From Verrucomicrobia bacterium UBA1731 (GTDB lineage Bacteria; Verrucomicrobiota; Kiritimatiellia; RFP12; UBA1067), in the NCBI GenBank assembly GCA_002317575.1, contig DCIH01000047.1:4919-16375 (forward strand): a stretch of DNA of 11,457 bases, written 5' to 3'. Of this stretch, positions 1 to 5,503 are shown piece by piece. Within the stretch, counting starts at the first letter, position 1. Every line of letters begins with the position of its first letter. Made by a program: the position numbers and the translations under genes. Under the pieces are notes generated by a model. That model had not been told where the DNA came from and ran no database searches. It worked only from the letters and a program-made list of their open reading frames with translations.

Positions 1-422
1 TGAAGATCAAGGCCGAGGACGGCGCCTACGTGAAGTTCTTCTTCGAGGACGGCACGCAGGGCAGCGTGAACGCGGCGTTCTCCGAAATGCGCGGCGGCCT
101 TTCTGGCACGCTCACGAACCTCGGCTACGAAATCTACGGCGACAAGGCGGCGCTCCGCGGCTATGGCACGATGTTCCAGCTTTCCGGCCACAAGGACGAG
201 CCGGTCAAGATGCGCCTCGAGCTGGACGCGCTCGGCGTCGCGAAGACCGTCGCGCCCGGCAAGATCCAGAACATCTACCAGACGCTCATCGAAGGCCACG
301 CCGCGTCCGTGCAGGAGAAGAAGCCGCTGGACGCCTCGGGCGCGATCCACAACCTCGCGCTTTGCGCGGCGTCCCACGCGTCCGCCAAGGCCGGCGGCAA
401 GATCGTCAAGGTCGCGGATTGA
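1..422 (+). CDS. Gfo/Idh/MocA-family oxidoreductase, C-terminal fragment
   Basis: This is the 3' end of a gene that starts before the window; the frame is open from base 3 and ends at TGA 420-422, giving about 139 visible residues. The visible part looks like the C-terminal substrate-binding, alpha/beta domain of the Gfo/Idh/MocA family of NAD(P)-dependent sugar and inositol dehydrogenases. The pattern runs from a beta strand with a GTQGSVNAAF turn, through EIYGDKAALRGYG (a strand carrying the usual E-x-x-G-x-x-G-x-L-x-x-x-G layout), to IQNIYQTLIEGHAASV and a last helix, IHNLALCAASHASAKAGGK, matching the family's closing helix before the final strand. The N-terminal Rossmann fold and the catalytic EKP motif lie outside the window, so substrate and cofactor cannot be judged. 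An internal GTG at 30 is not a likely start, because similarity continues upstream of it. The downstream lysC has its own -10 box, so this gene is probably the end of a separate transcript. Confidence 0.75.
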   Translation, partial: KIKAEDGAYVKFFFEDGTQGSVNAAFSEMRGGLSGTLTNLGYEIYGDKAALRGYGTMFQLSGHKDEPVKMRLELDALGVAKTVAPGKIQNIYQTLIEGHAASVQEKKPLDASGAIHNLALCAASHASAKAGGKIVKVAD

Positions 423-449
423 TCCGCTCCCGGCAGCCGCACTTTTCGC

Positions 450-478
450 TTTTCTCTTGAACCGTTTGCGGGTATAAT
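450..478 (+). promoter_or_regulatory. Probable sigma-70-type promoter for lysC operon
   Basis: A perfect TATAAT lies at 473-478 in an otherwise GC-rich gap. Seventeen bases upstream the -35 position (450-455) reads TTTTCT, only three of six matches, so the -35 is weak. Transcription would be expected to start near 485, giving a leader of about 20 bases that includes the ribosome binding site AAGGAG at 492-497, seven bases before the lysC ATG. The 82-base gap 423-504 shows nothing else that I can support; no clear terminator hairpin follows the upstream gene. Confidence 0.55.
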
Positions 479-504
479 TCGCGGCTCAAACAAGGAGCCC
501 ATAG

Positions 505-1881
505 ATGAAAGTCTGCAAATTCGGCGGTTCTTCGCTCGCCGACGCCGGTCAAATCGCGAAGGTGTTGGACATCGTGCTCGCGGATCCCGCGCGCCGCATG
601 GTCGTCGTTTCCGCGCCGGGTAAGCGCACGAAGACGGACACGAAGGTCACCGATCTGCTGATCGCGCTGGCCCAGGCGGTCATCGAGGGCAAGGACGTCA
701 AAAAGCCCCTCGCCGCCGTGGTCGCGCGCTACGCGTCCATCGCCGAAACGCTCAAGCTCGGCAAGGAAATCGTCAAGACGATCGAGACCGACCTGCTCCT
801 GCGCGTGCAGTCGCTCTCCCGCAAGGAAACTGCCGACGCCGACAAGTGCGCGCGCTTCGTGGACCTCATGAAGGCGGCCGGCGAGGACAACTCCGCCAAG
901 ATCGTCGCGGCGGCGTTCTGCGCGCGCGGCGTCAAGGCCCGCTACGCGAGCCCCAAGGACACGGGCATGATCCTCGAGGGCGAGCCCGGAAACGCCACGC
1001 TCAATCCCGAAAGCTACCGCAAGCTCGGCAAGGCGTTCGCCGATTTCGAAGGCATCGTGGTGTATCCCGGCTTCTTCGGCTACCGCAAGGACGGCACGGT
1101 CGCGACCTTCCCGCGCGGCGGTTCGGACATCACGGGCTCCATCCTCGCGGCGGCCATCCGCGCCGATGTGTACGAGAACTTCACCGACGTGGATAATGTG
1201 TATCCCGTCGATCCGCGCATCGTCCCCGAGGTCTCCGAAGGCATCGACACGATGACCTACCGCGAAATGCGCGAGCTCGCGTACGCGGGCTTCGGCGTGT
1301 TCAACGACGAGGCGATCCAGCCGGCCGTCCAGGCCCGCGTGCCGATCAACGTGCGCAACACGAACCGTCCGCAGGAGCCTGGCACGATGATCGTGCAGTC
1401 CCGGCGCGTGATGCCCGGCACCGTCACCGGCATCGCGGCGGCGAACGGCTTCTCGAACATCATCATCGACAAGTACCTCATGAACCGCGAGGTCGGCTTC
1501 ACCCGCAAGGTGCTGGCCATCCTCGAGGAAGAGGGCGTCTCCTACGAGCACATCCCCAGCGGCATCGACTCGATCTCCGTGATCATCCGCGCGGACAAGT
1601 TCTCGCAGGCGAAGGAGAAGAAGGTCGTCTCCCGCCTCAAGCGCGAACTGACGCCCGATTCCGTGATCGTCACGCACGACTACGCGGTGATCATGGTCGT
1701 GGGCGAAGGCATGGCGTTCTCCTCGGGCATGCTCGCGAAGGCCACCACGGCCCTCGCCGCGCACGGCATCAACATCTCGATGGTGAACCAGGGCGCCAGC
1801 GAAATCTCCTTCATGATCGGCATCAAGAGTGAGGACCGCGACAAGGCCGTGCGTGCCTTGTACGAATCCTTCTTCGGCTGA
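505..1881 (+). CDS. lysC: Aspartate kinase (aspartokinase), monofunctional, with tandem ACT domains
   Basis: The enzyme phosphorylates L-aspartate with ATP to give 4-phospho-L-aspartate, the first step towards lysine, threonine, methionine and, in many bacteria, diaminopimelate for peptidoglycan. The 458 residues match the usual length of the roughly 450-residue monofunctional class. The kinase domain has KFGGSS at residues 5-10, FPRGGSDITGS at 202-212 and the nucleotide-site stretch FTDVDNVYPVDPR at 226-238. Two ACT domains follow, roughly 315-385 and 393-458; the last contains GINISMVNQGASEISFMIGI, the family's usual effector-binding and dimer-interface segment. Feedback inhibition by lysine and/or threonine is therefore expected from the family but the effector cannot be read from sequence. 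ATG 505 is chosen because AAGGAG lies seven bases upstream and the KFGGSS strand begins at once. The stop shares its last base with the next start (TGATG, 1879-1883), so translational coupling to the ABC-F gene is likely. Confidence 0.96.
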   Translation: MKVCKFGGSSLADAGQIAKVLDIVLADPARRMVVVSAPGKRTKTDTKVTDLLIALAQAVIEGKDVKKPLAAVVARYASIAETLKLGKEIVKTIETDLLLRVQSLSRKETADADKCARFVDLMKAAGEDNSAKIVAAAFCARGVKARYASPKDTGMILEGEPGNATLNPESYRKLGKAFADFEGIVVYPGFFGYRKDGTVATFPRGGSDITGSILAAAIRADVYENFTDVDNVYPVDPRIVPEVSEGIDTMTYREMRELAYAGFGVFNDEAIQPAVQARVPINVRNTNRPQEPGTMIVQSRRVMPGTVTGIAAANGFSNIIIDKYLMNREVGFTRKVLAILEEEGVSYEHIPSGIDSISVIIRADKFSQAKEKKVVSRLKRELTPDSVIVTHDYAVIMVVGEGMAFSSGMLAKATTALAAHGINISMVNQGASEISFMIGIKSEDRDKAVRALYESFFG

Positions 1882-3578
1882 TGGCGCTCGTTTCGCTGAG
1901 AGAGGTCTCGGTCCGGTTCGGCGGCGATCCGGTGCTGGACCGGGTGTCCCTCTCCATCGAAAAAGGCGAACGCGGCGCCGTCACCGGCCGCAACGGCGAA
2001 GGCAAGTCCACGCTCCTCAAGACGATCGCCGGCATCCTCGAGGCGGACGACGGCGAGGTGATCCGCGAGAAGGGCATAAAGATCGCCTACCTCTCGCAGG
2101 ACGTTCCCGCCGACCGTCCCGCCGACCCCGACTTCAACCGCCTTTCCGGCGGCAAGCGCCGCAAGAAGCTCCTGGAGGCGGAGCTGCTGGCGAATCCCGA
2201 TCTGCTCCTGTTGGACGAGCCCACGAACCATCTCGACGTGGAAACGATCGAGTGGCTCGAATCGTATCTGCGCCGCTTCAAGGGCGCGTGCCTCTTCGTC
2301 ACGCACGACCGCGAATTCCTCAAGCGCGTCGCCACGCGCATTCTCGATCTGGACCGCGGCGAACTCGCCGGCTGGAACTGCGACTACGTCACCTTTCTCA
2401 AGCGCAAGGCGGAACTGCTTGCCGACGAGGCGACCTTCTGGGAGCGCAAGTCCAAGAAACTCGCGCAGGAGGAGGCGTGGATCCGGCGTGGCGTCAAGGC
2501 GCGCACCACGCGCAACGAAGGACGCGTCGCGGCGCTGATGAAGCTGCGCGAGGAATTCGCCGCGCGCCGCAGCCGCACGGGCACGTCGAACTTGCGCCTC
2601 GACGCGGGCGAGAAGAGCGGTGATCTCGTTTTGAAGGCGACGGATGTGTCGTTCGGGTACGTCCCCGACAAGTTGGTGGTGAAGGACTTCACCGCGAAAA
2701 TCCTGCGCGGCGAACGCATCGGCGTGGTGGGTCCGAATGGATGCGGAAAGTCGACGCTCCTCAAATTGCTCACGGGCGCGCTCGTGCCCATGTCCGGCGA
2801 AATCGTCCAGGGCACGCGCGTCACGCTGGCGTACCTCGATCAGCTGCGCGAATCGATCGACCCCGAGAAGTCGGTGATCGAGAATCTCGCCGAAGACCGC
2901 GACGAGGTGGTGGTGGCTGGCGTGAAGAAGCACGTCTATTCCTACCTGCAGGATTTTCTCTTCACGCCGGAACGCGGCCGCACCCCCGTGAAGGCGCTCT
3001 CGGGCGGCGAAAAGGCGCGGCTTGTTTTGGCCAAGCGTTTCATGGATCCCGGCAATCTGCTCGTCCTCGACGAGCCCACGAACGACCTCGACGTGGAGAC
3101 GCTGGAACTTCTGGAGGAGCAGCTCGCGTCCTATACGGGTACCGTTCTTCTGGTGAGCCACGACCGCGCGTTTCTGGACAACGTGGCGACGAGCACGCTG
3201 GTGCTGCCGGGCGACGGCAGCGTCCTGGCGCTCGCGGGCGGTTGGGCGGAGGCGAGTCGCGCGTTGAACGCCTGGCGCGAGGCGCGCGAACGCGAAGCGG
3301 CCGCGGCCCGCGCGGCGAACGCCGCGCCGGCGGAGACGCCGGCGTCCCGTCCCGCGAAATTCTCCTATAAGGAACAGCGCGAGTACGACGCGCTGCCCAA
3401 GCGGATCGAAGCGCTCGAAACGGAAATCGCCGCCATCGAAGAGGAACTTTCCTCCGGCACCGTGTTCGCGAAGGATCCCGCGCGTGCGCAGGCGATCACC
3501 GCGCGGCTCGGCGCGGCGCGCGCGGAACTGGATGCCGCCGAGACGCGTTGGCTCGAACTCGAAGAGCGCAAGGGGTGA
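1881..3578 (+). CDS. uup: ABC-F family ATPase, Uup type, with shortened first ATPase domain
   Basis: This is a soluble protein with two fused ABC ATPase domains and no membrane segments, as in ABC-F proteins that act on ribosomes or, for Uup, on ribosome biogenesis and branched DNA. ABC1: Walker A GRNGEGKS (36-43), Q-loop Q73, signature LSGGK (88-92), Walker B plus LLLLDEPTNHLD (108-119), switch THD (141-143). A charged linker (about 180-245) includes KLAQEEAWIRRGVKARTTRN, a Uup-like segment. ABC2: GPNGCGKS (284-291), Q321, LSGGE (373-377), LLVLDEPTNDLD (393-404), SHD (426-428). After an Ala-rich stretch, residues 494-565 form the C-terminal coiled coil (FSYKEQREYDALPKRIEALE...) that distinguishes Uup from other ABC-F proteins. 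Oddity: only 14 residues separate the ABC1 Q-loop from the signature, against about 51 in ABC2 and, from memory, around 80 in E. coli Uup, which is about 70 residues longer overall. The frame is intact across this point. The start overlaps the lysC stop by one base. Confidence 0.9.
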   Translation: MALVSLREVSVRFGGDPVLDRVSLSIEKGERGAVTGRNGEGKSTLLKTIAGILEADDGEVIREKGIKIAYLSQDVPADRPADPDFNRLSGGKRRKKLLEAELLANPDLLLLDEPTNHLDVETIEWLESYLRRFKGACLFVTHDREFLKRVATRILDLDRGELAGWNCDYVTFLKRKAELLADEATFWERKSKKLAQEEAWIRRGVKARTTRNEGRVAALMKLREEFAARRSRTGTSNLRLDAGEKSGDLVLKATDVSFGYVPDKLVVKDFTAKILRGERIGVVGPNGCGKSTLLKLLTGALVPMSGEIVQGTRVTLAYLDQLRESIDPEKSVIENLAEDRDEVVVAGVKKHVYSYLQDFLFTPERGRTPVKALSGGEKARLVLAKRFMDPGNLLVLDEPTNDLDVETLELLEEQLASYTGTVLLVSHDRAFLDNVATSTLVLPGDGSVLALAGGWAEASRALNAWREAREREAAAARAANAAPAETPASRPAKFSYKEQREYDALPKRIEALETEIAAIEEELSSGTVFAKDPARAQAITARLGAARAELDAAETRWLELEERKG

Positions 3579-3581
3579 ACC

Positions 3582-4100
3582 GTGACGCGCGCGTTCGACG
3601 AATTTTTCATGCAGATGGCGCTCCGCGAGGCCGAGAAGGCCGCCGCGGACGGCGAAGTTCCCACGGGCTGCGTCATCGTGGACGCGCCGCCGGACGAGGA
3701 CTCCTCGCCGAACGAGGTGCGCATTCTCGGGCGCGCGCACAACCAGACGGAAGGCCTTCAGGACGCGACCGCGCACGCGGAAATGCTGGCGCTGAGCGCG
3801 GCGTTTGCGGCGAAGGGCAACTGGCGGCTTCAGGGCGCGCGGCTGTACGTCACGAAGGAACCGTGCCCCATGTGCGCGGGCGCGATCGTCTTGGCGCGGA
3901 TCGGCACGGTGATTTGGGGCGTAAGCGACCCCAAGCGCGGCGGCGGAACGACGTTCAACGTGTTCGCGCATCCCGGCATCAACCATCATCCCGAGGTGAT
4001 CGAGGGCGTTCTCGAGGAGCCGTGCAAGGCGGTGCTGCAGGATTTCTTCCGCACACGCCGCGCCGAGAAGGACGCCGAGCGGAAAGGCGGAGAATCATGA
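3582..4100 (+). CDS. tadA: tRNA-specific adenosine(34) deaminase
   Basis: The zinc-dependent enzyme converts adenosine 34 to inosine in the anticodon of tRNA-Arg(ACG), allowing wobble reading of CGN codons. The deaminase signature is complete: HAE at residues 65-67 (zinc-ligand His and catalytic Glu) and PCPMC at 94-98 (two zinc-ligand Cys). The C-terminal half, HPGINHHPEVIEGVLEEPC followed by LQDFFRTRR, follows E. coli TadA closely and separates it from guanine, cytidine or riboflavin-pathway deaminases. Length (172) is normal. An acidic, Pro-rich loop (about residues 35-46, APPDEDSSPNEV) is some ten residues longer than the matching beta-hairpin turn in E. coli TadA. GTG 3582 is chosen because AGGGG (3571-3575), inside the end of the upstream gene, sits six bases before it and the N-terminal helix follows directly. 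It lies 3 bases after the uup stop and its own stop overlaps the next start (ATGA, 4097-4100). Confidence 0.93.
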   Translation: MTRAFDEFFMQMALREAEKAAADGEVPTGCVIVDAPPDEDSSPNEVRILGRAHNQTEGLQDATAHAEMLALSAAFAAKGNWRLQGARLYVTKEPCPMCAGAIVLARIGTVIWGVSDPKRGGGTTFNVFAHPGINHHPEVIEGVLEEPCKAVLQDFFRTRRAEKDAERKGGES

Positions 4101-5383
4101 CGACGGCGTACGTGCGCGCGAAGCGCGAGTGGACGGTTCAGCATCGCCATCCGTGGATCTTCTCGGGCGCGGTGGAGCGACTCGAAGGCGACGCCCTGCC
4201 GGGCGACGTCGTGCGCGTCGCGGACGCGCACGGCGCGACGCTCGGATTCGGGACGTGGAGCCCGCACAGCCAGATCCGCGTGCGCATGCTTTCCTTCGAT
4301 CCGAAGCGTCCCGCGAACGCCGCGTTCGTGAAGGACGCGGTGAAGGCGTCCGTCGCGCGGCGCGGTGCGGCGGCGTTCGCGCCGCATGCGGGCGTCCGGT
4401 TCGTGCACGGCGAAAGCGACGGACTCCCCGGCGTGGTGGCGGATTGCTACGACGGCTGGTGCGTCGTCCAGCTCGCGAGCGCGGGCGCGGAGACATTCAA
4501 AAATGAAATCGCGGCGGCGCTGATGGAGGCGGGTGCGAAGGGTGTGTACAACCGCAGTGATGTCGATTCGCGTCTGCACGAGGGTCTCGCCGTCGAGGGC
4601 GAGACGGTCGTGGGCGTTCTCGCGGGCGCGGAACCGCCGGAGCTGATCGAGATCCACGAGGGCGCGATCAAGTATTTCGTGGACATCCGCCACGGCCACA
4701 AGACGGGTTTCTATCTGGACCAGCGCGAGGCGCGCGCGTGCGTGGGCGCGCTCGCGGCCGGACGCGACTGCCTCAACTGCTTCTCGTACACGGGCGGGTT
4801 CGGCCTCGCGTGCGCGGCGGGCGGCGCCGCGCGCGTGGAGAACGTGGACTTGAGCGCACCCGCGCTCGCGCTCGCGGAAAAGAACTTCGCGCTCATGTTC
4901 CCGGACGGCGCGCCGTGCGAGACGGCGTTCACGTGCGCGGATGTGTTCAAGCAGCTGCGGCTTTTCCGCGACCAGGGGCGGCAATTCGACTTGATCGTGC
5001 TCGATCCGCCGAAGTTCGCGGACACCAAGGGGCAGCTCATGCGCGCGACGCGCGGGTACAAGGACATCAATCTCCTGGCGATGAAGCTTCTTAAGCCGGG
5101 CGGCGTTCTGGCGACCTTCTCGTGTTCGGGCGCGATGGCGCAGGACCTGTTCGACAAGGTGTGCGCCGAGGCGGCGTTCGACGCGAAGCGCGATTTCCAG
5201 GTGATCGCCCGCACGCGCCAGGCGGCGGATCATCCTGTCGCTCTTGCGTTCCCCGAGGGTTTCTATCTAAAAGGCCTCATCCTCCGCGCTCTCCCAGGGG
5301 GTGGCGTCACTCCGTCGACGCCACCATGTCCGCATGCCCTTCCAGGGGGTGGCGTCGCTCCGCCGACGCCACCATGTTCGTAA
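4097..5383 (+). CDS. rlmI: RlmI-type 23S rRNA (cytosine-C5) methyltransferase, class I SAM-dependent, with repeat-derived tail
   Basis: The protein has the RlmI/RlmK-like layout: an N-terminal PUA RNA-binding domain (about 1-75, with HPWIFSGAV at 18-26), a central EEHEE-like domain (about 100-195) and a C-terminal Rossmann methyltransferase domain. Visible motifs are KTGFYLDQR (202-210), SAM-binding LNCFSYTGGFGLACA (226-240), DPPKF (303-307) and a C-terminal ADHPVALAFPEGFYLKGLILRAL (377-399) resembling the true end of E. coli RlmI (396 residues). In E. coli RlmI methylates C1962 of 23S rRNA; the same target is likely but not certain here. The frame then continues 29 residues, PGGGV(T/A)P.TPPC twice, encoded by two palindromic repeats, so this tail is probably not part of the ancestral enzyme. 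ATG 4097 overlaps the tadA stop (ATGA); the frame is open further upstream, but that part lies inside tadA and uup and shows no PUA-like sequence. Confidence 0.88.
   Translation: MTTAYVRAKREWTVQHRHPWIFSGAVERLEGDALPGDVVRVADAHGATLGFGTWSPHSQIRVRMLSFDPKRPANAAFVKDAVKASVARRGAAAFAPHAGVRFVHGESDGLPGVVADCYDGWCVVQLASAGAETFKNEIAAALMEAGAKGVYNRSDVDSRLHEGLAVEGETVVGVLAGAEPPELIEIHEGAIKYFVDIRHGHKTGFYLDQREARACVGALAAGRDCLNCFSYTGGFGLACAAGGAARVENVDLSAPALALAEKNFALMFPDGAPCETAFTCADVFKQLRLFRDQGRQFDLIVLDPPKFADTKGQLMRATRGYKDINLLAMKLLKPGGVLATFSCSGAMAQDLFDKVCAEAAFDAKRDFQVIARTRQAADHPVALAFPEGFYLKGLILRALPGGGVTPSTPPCPHALPGGGVAPPTPPCS
5294..5341 (+). repeat. REP-like palindrome, copy 1 (inside rlmI 3' end)
   Basis: The core is a hairpin with GGTGGCGTC at 5300-5308 pairing perfectly with GACGCCACC at 5317-5325 across an 8-base loop. 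The left flank CCAGGG and right flank ATGT are shared with copy 2. The repeat is read in frame as PGGGVTPSTPPC. No T-tract follows, so it is not a standard intrinsic terminator. Confidence 0.85.
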
Positions 5384-5389
5384 TTTTCA
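5342..5389 (+). repeat. REP-like palindrome, copy 2 (inside rlmI 3' end)
   Basis: The hairpin pairs GGTGGCGTCG at 5348-5357 with CGACGCCACC at 5364-5373 across a 6-base loop (CTCCGC). It lies exactly 48 bp after copy 1 and differs from it by only a few bases, including two loop-proximal changes that lengthen the stem from nine to ten pairs. The rlmI stop codon TAA (5381-5383) comes seven bases after the stem. Because 48 is a multiple of three, both copies encode the same GGGV-x-P-x-TPPC peptide. Confidence 0.85.
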
Positions 5390-5403
5390 CGATCATGTCA
5401 CGT

Positions 5404-5440
5404 TCCTGGTCACGCCGCGGAGCGGCGTGACCCCCTTGGG
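5404..5440 (-). repeat. REP-like palindrome, copy 3 (inverted, intergenic)
   Basis: GGTCACGCCGC at 5408-5418 pairs with GCGGCGTGACC at 5422-5432, an 11-bp perfect stem with a 3-base loop. Read on the minus strand it has the same frame of conserved bases as copies 1 and 2 (AGGGGGT, then CTCC in the loop, then ACCA), while the middle of the stem is changed on both arms together so that pairing is kept. This covariation is the reason for calling it a diverged, inverted member of the same family. It lies between rlmI and the next promoter and could block or attenuate read-through, though no T-tract is present on either strand. Confidence 0.8.
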
Positions 5441-5453
5441 GAGCCGACGCTAG

Positions 5454-5482
5454 GTGCCGACAATCGTTGAATATGGTATAAT
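5454..5482 (+). promoter_or_regulatory. Probable extended -10 promoter for the secreted-protein gene
   Basis: TATAAT at 5477-5482 is preceded by TGG (5474-5476), giving the extended -10 form TGnTATAAT. The -35 position 17 bases upstream (5454-5459, GTGCCG) matches the consensus poorly, which is usual for extended -10 promoters. A start site near 5489 would leave a leader of only about 15 bases. Confidence 0.6.
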
Positions 5483-5490
5483 CTTCGGCA

Positions 5491-5497
5491 AAAGGAG
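5491..5497 (+). promoter_or_regulatory. Ribosome binding site deciding the start at 5504
   Basis: AAAGGAG ends six bases before GTG 5504 and twelve before the in-frame ATG 5510. The spacing favours the GTG, although the ATG two codons later remains possible and would change the protein only by two residues. Confidence 0.6.
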
Positions 5498-5503
5498 CTT
5501 GTA

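Noticed and set aside
457..478. TTGAAC at 457 as the -35 of the lysC promoter (and TTGAAT at 5467 for the next promoter)
   Set aside because: The spacers to the TATAAT boxes would be only 10 and 4 bases, far too short for sigma-70-type recognition.
406..1764. Long open frame on the minus strand opposite lysC
   Set aside because: It is composed mainly of R, A, D, H, G and V runs typical of the shadow of a GC-rich gene and resembles no family; the plus-strand aspartate kinase is unambiguous.
1680..3989. 769-codon open frame on the minus strand
   Set aside because: It runs opposite parts of three well-supported plus-strand genes (lysC, uup, tadA) and follows their codon periodicity; shadow of high-GC coding sequence.
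3548..4096. Extension of the rlmI frame upstream, giving a 611-residue product
   Set aside because: The added part is Arg/Gly-rich, overlaps uup and tadA in another frame and matches nothing; the PUA domain begins right after ATG 4097.
5300..5440. Hairpins considered as intrinsic terminators of the lysC-rlmI operon
   Set aside because: None is followed by a T-tract on either strand; they fit a palindromic repeat family better, though they could still affect 3' end stability.
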